DNA of 64,000 nt. Origin: Acetobacter senegalensis. GTDB taxonomy: Bacteria > Pseudomonadota > Alphaproteobacteria > Acetobacterales > Acetobacteraceae. This document shows positions 8,934 to 17,352 of this stretch, one piece after another (within the stretch, counting starts at the first letter, position 1; the number at the start of each line of letters is the position of its first letter). Where the stretch lies: NCBI RefSeq assembly GCF_001580995.1, contig NZ_LHZU01000145.1:1-64000 (forward strand), written 5' to 3'. A program made the translations under genes and the position numbers. Below the pieces are notes generated by a model. It saw only the letters and a program-made list of their open reading frames with translations. It had not been told where the DNA came from and ran no database searches.

Positions 8934-9531
8934 TGCATTTTCGCGCCACAAGGCGCGTTCAGAAAAAGAAGATACGGGCCGCAGTCTGCTTGACCGTGCG
9001 GTAGAGCGTCTGACGCGCCATGTTGCCAGCCGGAGTTCGCGCCGTAGTCTGCTTGGGCGGGCGGGAGCCTGGGTGACATTTGGCGCGCTGGTACCAACCT
9101 TGCCGGTTGAACGTGCTTCTGCCGCGACACCAGCCAAGCCTCAGCCAGCAAAGTTCAAGGCCCCCACACCGTTTGCAGCCAATGCGCAGACGAAAGACCC
9201 CACTGCCTGTAATTATTGGCGCTATTGCGCGATTGATGGGTTCCTGTGTGCGTCTTGCGGCGGCGGGGTTCATAGTTGTCCACCGGGCACAAGCCCGTCT
9301 CCAACCTCATGGATTGGCACCTGCTTCAACCCGGGAGATGGGCAGTCCTATCTGGTTGCTTATCGGGATTGCTGTGGGCAGGACGCGTGTAGCCAGCCCA
9401 TGTGTCTTGGCAGTGAGGGAGATCAGCCCAGTTATCGCCCTCAGGCCAATAACGATATCATCTGGTGTTTCGGAACAGGTGCGTTAATTTACAACTGTTC
9501 CACGTCAGTCATTGTTGGGAACGCATCATGA
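8920..9531 (+). CDS. Amine dehydrogenase light (beta) chain with TTQ cofactor, AauA/MauA type
   Basis: 203 residues, closely matching the light chains of TTQ amine dehydrogenases. A Tat leader (SRRSLLGRAG, about residues 40-49) precedes a Cys-rich catalytic domain. All twelve family cysteines are present (97, 103, 110, 113, 120, 135, 151, 152, 157, 162, 183, 193). The two TTQ tryptophans correspond to W131 (PTSWIGTC) and W182 (NDIIWCFG). Catalytic Asp is D150 (AYRDCCG). By my alignment S194 sits where Paracoccus methylamine dehydrogenase has Thr122. GGAGGAG precedes the start. It oxidises a primary amine to aldehyde and ammonia and passes electrons to a carrier. Aromatic versus aliphatic specificity cannot be told. 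Confidence 0.93.
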   Translation: MSQSDAFSRHKARSEKEDTGRSLLDRAVERLTRHVASRSSRRSLLGRAGAWVTFGALVPTLPVERASAATPAKPQPAKFKAPTPFAANAQTKDPTACNYWRYCAIDGFLCASCGGGVHSCPPGTSPSPTSWIGTCFNPGDGQSYLVAYRDCCGQDACSQPMCLGSEGDQPSYRPQANNDIIWCFGTGALIYNCSTSVIVGNAS

Positions 9532-10004
9532 TAAAAAAAGGCTTATTTCTCTTTGCTGGTGCAGCCGCCTCCGTTCTGGGGGTAATGGCAGGATCAGCCC
9601 ATGCAGCGTCTGACGGCGCTGCGGTCTATAATACTAATTGTTCAGTCTGCCATCAGGCGGCCGGAGCAGGGATGCCTGGCCAGTTTCCTGTTCTCAAAAA
9701 CCGGATTGATAAAATTGCTTCCAGCCCGGAAGGGAAAACCTATCTGGCAGATGTGGTGTTGAATGGTCTTCATGGCCCCATTCAGGCGGGCGGTGTCACC
9801 TATGCGGGTTTCATGCCGTCCCTGAAAGCCTTGTCAGATGACGATATTGCTGCGGTGCTGACCTATGTGGCTTCCTTGAGCGACAGCAAACCCAGCCCGA
9901 CCATTACGGCTGACGAGGTAAAAGCCGCCCGGGCGACCCCCAAGAAGAGTTCAGATATCCAGGCTGAACGGAACGCCTTGAATGCCGCGCATCCCATTCC
10001 ATAA
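9528..10004 (+). CDS. Periplasmic monohaem c-type cytochrome
   Basis: 158 residues with a signal peptide (MIKKGLFLFAGAAAS... cut near GSAHA). One haem motif, CSVCH, lies near residue 37, with a likely Met ligand in YAGFMPSL. The ATG overlaps the light-chain stop (ATGA), tying it to the amine dehydrogenase operon. It is the obvious candidate electron acceptor, in place of the copper protein amicyanin (MauC) of methylamine systems. A start at 9465 would add an unlikely leader. Confidence 0.88.
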   Translation: MIKKGLFLFAGAAASVLGVMAGSAHAASDGAAVYNTNCSVCHQAAGAGMPGQFPVLKNRIDKIASSPEGKTYLADVVLNGLHGPIQAGGVTYAGFMPSLKALSDDDIAAVLTYVASLSDSKPSPTITADEVKAARATPKKSSDIQAERNALNAAHPIP

Positions 10005-10005
10005 G

Positions 10006-10485
10006 ATGGCAGCCGCTTGCAGATTTCTACCTGCAAAGGGAACAAAATGGCTGGCAGGGGCCGCGTTTGCGGCTCTGATGTGGGGGGGAAGTCCCTGTGT
10101 ATCAGACGCTGCCCTGTTGGATCACGCGACCACAAACTATCTGACCCATTGCGGAGGGTGTCACGGAATTGAAGGGGCCTCTCCGCGCACCTTTGTCCCG
10201 CTATTGCGGGACCATGTCGGCACATTTGACTGCTCTGCTGAAGGCAGAGCCTATCTTGTGCGGGTGCCTGGTGTGTCCATGTCCCTTATTCGGGATGATC
10301 AGGAACTGGCGGATGTCATGAACTTTGTGCTGTTCCGGTTGGGGAGAAGCAGTACACCCGCAGCAGCCAAACCGTTTACTGCGCAAGAGGTTCATACGTT
10401 GCGGGCACAGCCCCTGACCACCACAGACCTGTTGAAGCTACGGGCAGAAGTTCTTTCTCGCGCTGCTGCGCAGTGCCCGCGTTAA
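10006..10485 (+). CDS. Second c-type cytochrome of the amine locus
   Basis: About 159 residues: hydrophobic export signal ending near CVSDA, one haem motif CGGCH (about residue 49), and a likely distal Met in PGVSMSL. It follows the first cytochrome directly. ATG 10006 gives a clean signal peptide; ATG 9982 overlaps the previous gene and is possible, and neither has a strong ribosome site. It shares the pattern of a C-terminal VHTLRAQPLTTTDLLKLRAE helix with the end of the first cytochrome, suggesting a related pair. Its 3' end overlaps the convergent MauD-like gene by 4 bases. Confidence 0.8.
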   Translation: MAAACRFLPAKGTKWLAGAAFAALMWGGSPCVSDAALLDHATTNYLTHCGGCHGIEGASPRTFVPLLRDHVGTFDCSAEGRAYLVRVPGVSMSLIRDDQELADVMNFVLFRLGRSSTPAAAKPFTAQEVHTLRAQPLTTTDLLKLRAEVLSRAAAQCPR

Positions 10486-11081
10486 GAGGGCGATAGCGCA
10501 TGCGGGTTGGCTTCCAGAAAAGACTGAATGGAGGCATGGCCTGTTTCCGTTACGGCCAGCAAGCTTTCCAGATGCTCCCGGTTGTTGACCAGCCCCCGGG
10601 CTTCCACCGTGCCATCCGGGCCAAGCAGGACGGCAAATGGCACACGGTCTACACCCAGCAACCGGCCTACCGTTGCGCTATTGACCATCTGGTGCGCTGC
10701 AATGTGCAGGGTGTGCAAAGCCGCTTCCTGAGCCTGGGGCGTATCGTCACCCACAAAAAGCAGATCCAGATTTTCCCGGTAGCAGAAATCCTGCGTGATA
10801 GGAGCCATTTTCCGGGAAACGGGACAGTCGCCCGAAACAAACAGCAGAAGCTGTTTTTTGCCGTTCGTTCTTGGTCCGCCAATTACGCTCGTTTGGCCGC
10901 CCAATGTTGTCAGATGCTGCGCATCAAGCCTGTTTACGGCAGGCTGCGTGGGAGCCAGCGCGCCCAGAGGAGCGATTTTGCGATAAAGGGCTTTTATGCG
11001 TTCCAGCAACAGCAGGGTTACCGCCGTTGTCAGCAAAATCGCAATCCAGAGCATTCCCTGCGCGAGCATCAGAGCCGTCAT
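10482..11081 (-). CDS. MauD-like thioredoxin-fold protein with CPVS motif
   Basis: 199 residues with an N-terminal membrane anchor (about 8-26) and a thioredoxin-like domain. It aligns along its length with the MauD at 8340-8933: both have IAPLG/LAPIG after the anchor and a [G/A]DCPV motif. Here the motif is C86-P-V-S89, so the resolving cysteine is missing, which would favour isomerase, reductant-dependent or holdase roles over dithiol oxidation. It is encoded on the opposite strand, converging on the cytochrome gene and divergent from the aldehyde dehydrogenase, so it may have its own promoter in 11082-11171. Confidence 0.8.
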   Translation of the reverse strand: MTALMLAQGMLWIAILLTTAVTLLLLERIKALYRKIAPLGALAPTQPAVNRLDAQHLTTLGGQTSVIGGPRTNGKKQLLLFVSGDCPVSRKMAPITQDFCYRENLDLLFVGDDTPQAQEAALHTLHIAAHQMVNSATVGRLLGVDRVPFAVLLGPDGTVEARGLVNNREHLESLLAVTETGHASIQSFLEANPHALSPS

Positions 11082-11148
11082 GATCTGTCAGTCCTTGTCA
11101 TTTATATGACTATCGCAACAAATTACCTGATGGTCGATACCAATCTTG

Positions 11149-11160
11149 TATAATAAGGAA
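11149..11160 (+). promoter_or_regulatory. Candidate -10 box and ribosome site for the aldehyde dehydrogenase
   Basis: A consensus TATAAT lies at 11149-11154 and AAGGAA at 11155-11160, 11 bases before the ATG at 11172. The overlap of -10 and ribosome site would give a very short leader, and no good -35 is visible at 17 bases, so the promoter reading is weak while the ribosome site is plausible. Confidence 0.3.
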
Positions 11161-11171
11161 AATTAACAATC

Positions 11172-12605
11172 ATGTCCCATGCTTTGCAGTTTTATTATGA
11201 TGGTCAATGGGTTGCGCCCCGCGGCATCCGCACTCTTGATGTTATTAACCCGGCTACTGAAAAAGCCTGCGCCACCATTGCCATGGGAAATGCGCAGGAT
11301 GTGGACCGTGCAGTGGCTTCCGCGCGCAAAGCCTTTCCCGCATGGTCCGTCAGCACGCGGGAAGAGCGACTGGCCGTTCTGGAACGTATTCTGGTTGTTT
11401 ATAAAAAACGCTCTGAGGATATGGCGCAGGCTATTTCTCAGGAAATGGGATCTCCCATCGCACGGGCGCGTGACAGTCAGACATGGGCCGGGATGGCTCA
11501 TCTGGAGGAAATGATTTCCGCGCTCAAAACGTATGTGTTTGATGAACAGCGCGGCAATATGCTCATCACGCGGGAGCCAGTTGGGGTTGCTGGCCTGATT
11601 ACACCCTGGAACTGGCCCATGAACCAGATCATGTGCAAGGTGGCGCCTGCGCTGGCGGCCGGCTGCACCCTGGTCATGAAGCCCAGCGAAGTTGCACCGC
11701 TCAGTGCACTGGTTTTTAGTGAAATCATAGAGGAAGCCGGTCTGCCCCCCGGTGTATACAACATGATTAACGGTGATGGGCCTGAAGTTGGTGAGGCCAT
11801 TGCGCGCCATCCAGATGTCGATATGGTTTCTATTACCGGGTCAACGCGTGCGGGTGCTGCTGTTGCAAAACTGGCAGCCGATACAGTCAAACGTGTGCAT
11901 CAGGAGCTTGGGGGGAAATCTCCCAACATCATTCTTCTGGATGCTGACTTTGAAGATGCTGTAAGACGAGGTGTTAAAGGTTGCTTTAGCAATTCCGGAC
12001 AGTCCTGCGATGCCCCCACGCGGATGCTTGTACCGCGTGCCAAAATGGATCGTGCCATGGCCATTGCGAAAGAAACGGCAGACTCTTTCAAAATGGGGGA
12101 TCCGGCAGATGAAACCACACAGCTTGGGCCGGTTGTCAGTGATGTCCAGTTTGGCCGCATTCAGGCGTTGATCGCAAAGGGCATCGAAGAAGGCGCTACT
12201 CTTGTCACTGGTGGTCTGGGCAAGCCGGAAGGTCTTGAAACAGGATATTACGTCAAGCCCACTGTCTTCGGAAATGTAGAGCCGGATATGACAATTTCAC
12301 GAGAAGAGATCTTCGGCCCGGTTCTGTCTATTCTGGCATATGATGATGAAGAGCATGCCATTCAGATTGCCAATGATACGCCATATGGACTGGCCGCTTA
12401 TGTTCAGTCGGGTGATCTGAAACATGCTCGGGCGGTTGCGCGTCGGTTAAGGGCCGGGAACGTAAATATCAATGGCGCAGACTGGACTGTTGCGGCTCCG
12501 TTTGGCGGTTACGGTCAGTCCGGCAATGGGCGCGAATGCAGTGAGTTTGGTCTGACAGACTTCCTGGAAATCAAAGCCATTCTTGGATACGGTGAAACAG
12601 CATGA
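11172..12605 (+). CDS. NAD(P)-dependent aldehyde dehydrogenase
   Basis: 477 residues, full length for the ALDH superfamily. Visible are the TPWNWP oxyanion/cofactor region (about 144-149), ITGSTRAG (about 221-228), catalytic Glu245 in QELGGKSPN and catalytic Cys279 in SNSGQSCDAPTR. Class is that of general aldehyde/aminobutyraldehyde dehydrogenases. In this locus it would oxidise the aldehyde made by the amine dehydrogenases, such as 4-aminobutanal or an arylacetaldehyde (inference). It is cytoplasmic, so the aldehyde must cross the membrane. It overlaps the downstream oxidase gene by 4 bases. Confidence 0.88.
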   Translation: MSHALQFYYDGQWVAPRGIRTLDVINPATEKACATIAMGNAQDVDRAVASARKAFPAWSVSTREERLAVLERILVVYKKRSEDMAQAISQEMGSPIARARDSQTWAGMAHLEEMISALKTYVFDEQRGNMLITREPVGVAGLITPWNWPMNQIMCKVAPALAAGCTLVMKPSEVAPLSALVFSEIIEEAGLPPGVYNMINGDGPEVGEAIARHPDVDMVSITGSTRAGAAVAKLAADTVKRVHQELGGKSPNIILLDADFEDAVRRGVKGCFSNSGQSCDAPTRMLVPRAKMDRAMAIAKETADSFKMGDPADETTQLGPVVSDVQFGRIQALIAKGIEEGATLVTGGLGKPEGLETGYYVKPTVFGNVEPDMTISREEIFGPVLSILAYDDEEHAIQIANDTPYGLAAYVQSGDLKHARAVARRLRAGNVNINGADWTVAAPFGGYGQSGNGRECSEFGLTDFLEIKAILGYGETA

Positions 12606-13876
12606 AAACCGTGGCCAGTCTCTATGCCGCAGATGGCGGGGCTGGCCTCGCTTATCCTCCTCTTGATGGGCCAGTGCGTGCTGATGTTGCTATTGTTGGG
12701 GCAGGTCTGACAGGACTTTCCACAGCGCTTCATCTTGCTGAACAGGGCGCATCCGTCATTGTGCTGGAAGCGGAACAGCCCGGCTGGGGGGCTTCCGGAC
12801 GGAACGGAGGGCAGGTTAACCCCGGTCTTAAGCCGCTTCCTGATGAGGTTGAGAAAGAGTTCGGCCCGGTTCATGGTCCAGCACTGGTTGACGCCGCGTG
12901 GAATGCGCCGAACCGCGTGTTTGAGCTTATTGAGCGCCATGCCATAGACTGCGCTGCGCAGCGTGGAGGGACACTCCGTGCGGCAACTGCTCCGGTGCAG
13001 ATTGCCCCCTTGCGTGAACTGACACGACAATGTCTGGAACGTGGCTGGCCCGTGAAGTGGCTTGAGCCGGAAGAAATGCAAGCCCGAACAGGAACCTCTC
13101 TTTATTGTGGAGGGATGCTGGATATGCGGGGCGGTCAACTGGACCCGTTGGCTTATACTCGCGGATTGGCACGTGCAGCGACTCAAGTAGGCGCTACCAT
13201 TTACGGTGCAACGCGCGTGGTCTCCTTTGCCCGGAAAGAAGGGGCATGGCATGTGCAGATAGGGGCAGGTAGCGTGGTTGCGCAACGGCTGGTATTCGCA
13301 ACCAATGGCTATACGGACAAGGCATGGGATAAGCTTCGGCGGTCCGTGGTCCCTGTATTTAGCGGTATTGTCGCCAGTTCCCCGCTTTCGGATGCACTGG
13401 CCGAGCGTATTCTGTCTCAACATGAAGTTCTGTATGAACTGGGACAAATTACCACCTATTATCGGGTGGATGCTCATAAAAGACTGTTGATGGGCGGCCG
13501 GTCATATTCACATGATCTACAGGGAGCCTTGGCTTTTCCGTATCTGGTGCAACGTGCATTGTTTCTCTGGCCAGAGTTGCAGGATGTCGGCTGGACCCAT
13601 GGCTGGAACGGGCAACTTGGTATAACGCTTGACCACTACCCCCATTGGCATGAGCCGGATGCGGGATTACTGGCATGCCTCGGTTACAATGGGCGGGGCG
13701 TTGCAATGGCGACCGTCATGGGGCAGCACCTCGCGAATTATCTTAGTGGAGCAGGCGTACCCCTTTTTCCTCCGTCTCCTATCAAACCAATAGCTGGCCA
13801 TTTTGCATGGAAAGCAGGGGTTGCCGGACGTATTCTATGGGGCCGTCTTTCTGATCGGCTTGGTTTGCCTTTCTGA
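12602..13876 (+). CDS. DAO-family FAD oxidoreductase (PuuB-like)
   Basis: 424 residues. The FAD Rossmann motif is VAIVGAGLTGLSTALHLAE (about 29-47), followed by GWGASGRNGGQ, typical of gamma-glutamylputrescine oxidase (PuuB) and related DadA-type enzymes. The C-terminus has GYNGRGVAMATVMG, the conserved FAD-site segment. No signal peptide is visible, so it should be cytoplasmic. ATGA overlap with the aldehyde dehydrogenase means a two-gene operon. Together with the PuuR-like regulator this suggests polyamine or amino acid oxidation, but no PuuA ligase is in the window, so the substrate is open. Confidence 0.8.
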   Translation: MKTVASLYAADGGAGLAYPPLDGPVRADVAIVGAGLTGLSTALHLAEQGASVIVLEAEQPGWGASGRNGGQVNPGLKPLPDEVEKEFGPVHGPALVDAAWNAPNRVFELIERHAIDCAAQRGGTLRAATAPVQIAPLRELTRQCLERGWPVKWLEPEEMQARTGTSLYCGGMLDMRGGQLDPLAYTRGLARAATQVGATIYGATRVVSFARKEGAWHVQIGAGSVVAQRLVFATNGYTDKAWDKLRRSVVPVFSGIVASSPLSDALAERILSQHEVLYELGQITTYYRVDAHKRLLMGGRSYSHDLQGALAFPYLVQRALFLWPELQDVGWTHGWNGQLGITLDHYPHWHEPDAGLLACLGYNGRGVAMATVMGQHLANYLSGAGVPLFPPSPIKPIAGHFAWKAGVAGRILWGRLSDRLGLPF

Positions 13877-14360
13877 GTAAAATGCGGTGCTCTTTTGTCA
13901 GTTAAATGAGGAGGGATCGCAAAAATAGGAATAACTGGCAGGACGGTGTTGGTGCCGTGTGGCCATATTCTGTGCATAATGAAAATATAGCCCCTTAGAT
14001 TGCCGGACGATCGGGGGCTGTTTCCTCTATTTTTTGTCTTTGCATCATGTTTTAGAAACAGATGCAGTAAATTCTGCATGGAAGTAAATACAAAAAAGAG
14101 GGCCACTTTCGCACCGGTAGCACTTAAATTGTGTTCCCTCAGCACCCTGCCTAAGGGACAGCATATTGTGGCTTGCGATGAATGAAAGTATCGAAGGAGC
14201 GTGTCAGTTAGGCAGATTGGCTTTCATCCTCTGATGGAAATGTTACACTGATCAAAACTGGGTTTTCTCTGGCAGTTATTTGTTCAGGTTTCAGATGATT
14301 TTGCAGATAAGGTTGCAATAGAAATCATCTGTATGGCTTCAAGCAAGGAGGCGAAGGGTT
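13877..14360. other. Intergenic region
   Basis: About 480 bases between the oxidase and the VanX-like gene. Apart from the terminator-like hairpin near 13989-14037 and GGAGG-like sequence just before 14361, I see nothing definite. Short open frames here lack family features. Confidence 0.5.
13989..14037 (+). terminator. Possible rho-independent terminator after the oxidase gene
   Basis: AGCCCC at 13989-13994 pairs with GGGGCT at 14014-14019 across a 19-base loop, followed by a T-rich tract with six Ts. The stem is short and the T-tract begins late, so this is tentative. Confidence 0.35.
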
Positions 14361-15098
14361 ATGAGAACTGGTTATGCGATCCCTTCGTTCGTGATAATGG
14401 GGCTGTCCGTATCTTCTGCCTACGCTGCCAAGGATCAGACAAGTATGGTTTTTCGCATAACGCCTCTTAAGCCTGTGGATGAGCTTATGCAGCAAGCGCG
14501 TCGTGCTACGCCTCCCGCTTCAGGTATGGGGCTGCGTAAACCGGAATTGGTTGATCTGGCACACCTCTCTCCATTGTTCAAATTTGATGTGCGTTACGCC
14601 ACAGATAGGAATTTTCTGGGAACACCTGTTTATTCGTCATCACATGCTTTTTTGGAAAAACCAGCGGCCGATGCGCTACTGCGTGTAGCAGAATTTCTGA
14701 AAACAAAAGGGTATGGACTTCTGATTTTTGATGCGTATCGCCCATGGTATATCACAAAAGTGTTCTGGGATGCGACACCAGCCGATAAACATCAATTTGT
14801 AGCAGATCCGGCCACAGGCTCACGCCATAATCGCGGGTGCGCAGTGGATTTGACATTATATGATCTGAAAACGGGACAGCAGGTGCCTATGCCCAGCGGC
14901 TTTGATGAAATGACACCCCGAGCTTATTCAGATTATACAGAGGCTCCTGAAGAACAGAAGACAGCCCGTGCTTTGCTGAAAGATGCCATGCAGCATGAAG
15001 GGTTTGAACAACTTCCTGAAGAGTGGTGGCATTTCGATTATAAAGACTGGAGCCTGTATCCCGTTCAGAATATTCCATTTGAAGAGATCAAAAATTAA
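14361..15098 (+). CDS. ddpX: D-alanyl-D-alanine dipeptidase, VanX/DdpX family, exported
   Basis: 245 residues with a signal peptide ending near AYAA. Peptidase family M15D motifs are intact: R127 (DAYRP), zinc ligands H156 and D163 in SRHNRGCAVD, catalytic E221 and zinc ligand H224 in EEWWHF. Such enzymes hydrolyse D-Ala-D-Ala. Periplasmic versions without van genes usually recycle cell-wall dipeptides for nutrition. The start is backed by AAGGAGG upstream. No vanHA-type genes are nearby, so a glycopeptide-resistance role is not supported. Confidence 0.88.
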   Translation: MRTGYAIPSFVIMGLSVSSAYAAKDQTSMVFRITPLKPVDELMQQARRATPPASGMGLRKPELVDLAHLSPLFKFDVRYATDRNFLGTPVYSSSHAFLEKPAADALLRVAEFLKTKGYGLLIFDAYRPWYITKVFWDATPADKHQFVADPATGSRHNRGCAVDLTLYDLKTGQQVPMPSGFDEMTPRAYSDYTEAPEEQKTARALLKDAMQHEGFEQLPEEWWHFDYKDWSLYPVQNIPFEEIKN

Positions 15099-15393
15099 AG
15101 GGCAGTTGAAAGGGTATTGGGAAGGTTATCCCCAAAATGCCACTATACCATCCCAGTAATCGGTTTCGGTCACTTTTTCTGCCATGAAAAGGCTCTGTCA
15201 GGCACATACCTGATTTTTTGAAATAGCCGCAAGAATTTTTGCACATTCTCACGCAGAAGGCTCATGCCATAAAATATTGTCGCTTTCTGCGTGAGTGTTT
15301 TCTTGATCAGGCTTGTGGTTGTCTTACGTGTTCTCTGCTCAGGTTATGCTCCAGACTTTAAGTTGTGCTTCTTGAAGGTGCCCGTGTAAGGGT
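15099..15393. other. Convergent intergenic region
   Basis: About 295 bases between the dipeptidase (rightward) and the ester hydrolase (leftward). I see no coding sequence or clear terminator. Confidence 0.45.
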
Positions 15394-17286
15394 TCAGTGC
15401 ACCTGAACCCAGCTTTCGGCGGTATCGATACTGATTGTCGCAGGCTTGTAGCTGTCCGGTGCCGCATTAAAAATATTATCGACATAGGTTTGTGGATTAC
15501 GATCATAAAGCGGAAACCAGCTAGACTGGATCTGTACCATAATCCTGTGACCTGGTAGAAAAGTGTGGGCCGCAACAGGAAGTTTCATGTGATAGACTTG
15601 GGGAACGTTGGCAGGGATGGGCTCCGGATGGTCAAAGCTGTTCCTGTAACGGCCCCGCAGAATATCTGCACTGATCATGAGCTGGTAGCCGCCCATTTCT
15701 CGCTGCGCGGGCACTTCATCCGGATAAACATCAATCAGTTTCACAACAAAATCGCCATCGGTACCCGTGGTTGTGGCGGTAAGATGCACCAGAGGCTGGC
15801 CTGAAATGGAAACTGCTTTTGTCAAAACCGGAGAGGTGAAGGAGGCAACATCTGGTCGAGAGGTTGCGTTCCGTTGATCAGTCGTCAACCACCATTGCCA
15901 TTCCGAGTTAGGAAGATTTTTGGAGAGAACAGGCCGCTGAACATACGGAACAGGATGTTCAGGGTCTGATACATATTGCACCGTCTCTCCTTTTTGCGTG
16001 CTGGCGTCGAACGTCAAACCATGCTGAGGCGCAAGATGCAGTGTCGTGCATGTGGAATTGCAGTCTTGTGACGGCAAAGCGGGCATCGTCTCCCACTCAT
16101 TGATGCCTGTGCGAAAAGTTGTAACGCGAGCAGGGAGGGGCACAGTGCTGTCTTTGAGATAATGCGCCAGAAAGGGCTCCAGTATTTTCTTACGGAAATA
16201 TAGCCCTGTATCAGAATGCAGATCTATGGCGCCGAGCATGCTGGCGTCTTTTATTTCTCTGCCATGGTTCCACGGCCCCATGGCCAGCCATAAATCAGAT
16301 TTTGCAGATGGCGTTTTTTGCAGGGCATAATACAGCGCGATTGCACCATAATTATCTTCCTGATCCCACAAACTATGAACAAGAAGCGTTGGAACAGTAA
16401 GACCTTCTTTTGGGAGAAGACGATCCAGCGCCTGAGACTGCCACCAGCTATCATAAGCAGGGTGTGCTAAAATCTGCCGGAAAAACCCGATCTGTTCCAT
16501 ACCATATGCTTTGCCAATAGCACCAGCAGAGACACCATTCAGGAAAAGCTGGTAATTGTCATACTGGTTGCTCCACCATTTGACTGTATTTTTTGGGGTC
16601 GCTTCCTGATTGTAGATGTAGGAAAGCATTTCTTCCCGAAATGCGCCGTTATGGAACCAGTCATCACCCATCCATCCGTCAACCATGGGGTTCATGGGCA
16701 CAGAGACTTTAAGGGCGGGGTGAGGATGAAACAGGGCTGTGATGGCGGTGTAACCATCATAGGATACACCAAGAATGCCAACCTTGCCGTTGCTTTCAGG
16801 AACGTTGTGCACCAACCATTCAATGGTATCCCAGGTGTCCGTGCTGTGATCTACTTCCGTGGCATTTAATGGCCCCCGCATGGGGCGGTTCATTATATAA
16901 TGCCCCTCGGAGCCATATTTGCCCCGCACATCCTGAACAACCCGAATATACCCGCCATCGGCTATAACGTCGGGCATATTGTCATAACCTTGCAGAACAG
17001 AGGCCATGGTGCCGCTGTCTGCCTGAGATGTCATGTGGTCGGCATTATAAGGGGTGCGTGTTAGCAGAATGGGCGCATTGTGTGCGTTTTTGGGCACCAG
17101 AATAACGGTATGTAATTTTACTCCGTCCCGCATCGGAATCATGATTTCCTTGCGGATAAAATCAAAGTCCTGAGTGCTGACTGTAAAATGGTCTGGCATG
17201 TCCGGGCTGATGCCGCCAGATGGCTGCGCGACGGCGGGCAGGCTTGTCGTGAGAAGACATGCCATGAGTAGAGAGCTTGTTTTCAT
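15394..17286 (-). CDS. Alpha-amino acid ester hydrolase (CocE/NonD, peptidase S15-type), exported
   Basis: About 630 residues with a signal peptide (MKTSSLLMACLL... cut near AVAQ). The alpha/beta hydrolase domain has the nucleophile motif G-V-S175-Y-D-G (family GxSYxG), D308 in LWDQEDNYGA and H341 in GPWNHG. A C-terminal jelly-roll follows. Spacing of this triad is one residue off the Xanthomonas citri alpha-amino acid ester hydrolase (S174/D307/H340, from memory) and the family is known from Acetobacter. These enzymes hydrolyse alpha-amino acid esters and amides, including some beta-lactam side chains. ATG 17286 is preferred over GTG 17313 for its AAGGT and signal peptide. It is probably cotranscribed with the receptor upstream. 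Confidence 0.85.
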   Translation of the reverse strand: MKTSSLLMACLLTTSLPAVAQPSGGISPDMPDHFTVSTQDFDFIRKEIMIPMRDGVKLHTVILVPKNAHNAPILLTRTPYNADHMTSQADSGTMASVLQGYDNMPDVIADGGYIRVVQDVRGKYGSEGHYIMNRPMRGPLNATEVDHSTDTWDTIEWLVHNVPESNGKVGILGVSYDGYTAITALFHPHPALKVSVPMNPMVDGWMGDDWFHNGAFREEMLSYIYNQEATPKNTVKWWSNQYDNYQLFLNGVSAGAIGKAYGMEQIGFFRQILAHPAYDSWWQSQALDRLLPKEGLTVPTLLVHSLWDQEDNYGAIALYYALQKTPSAKSDLWLAMGPWNHGREIKDASMLGAIDLHSDTGLYFRKKILEPFLAHYLKDSTVPLPARVTTFRTGINEWETMPALPSQDCNSTCTTLHLAPQHGLTFDASTQKGETVQYVSDPEHPVPYVQRPVLSKNLPNSEWQWWLTTDQRNATSRPDVASFTSPVLTKAVSISGQPLVHLTATTTGTDGDFVVKLIDVYPDEVPAQREMGGYQLMISADILRGRYRNSFDHPEPIPANVPQVYHMKLPVAAHTFLPGHRIMVQIQSSWFPLYDRNPQTYVDNIFNAAPDSYKPATISIDTAESWVQVH

Positions 17287-17352
17287 GATAACCTTGAATG
17301 TCTTTGTGCGCACTGGACGTAATTTACACGTCCAGTGTGGTTAACGAATCTT

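Noticed and set aside
14361-15098. Vancomycin resistance role for the VanX-type protein
   Set aside because: The protein has a signal peptide and there are no vanH, vanA or regulator genes; nutritional or recycling use is more likely, and Gram-negative cells do not need vanX for resistance.
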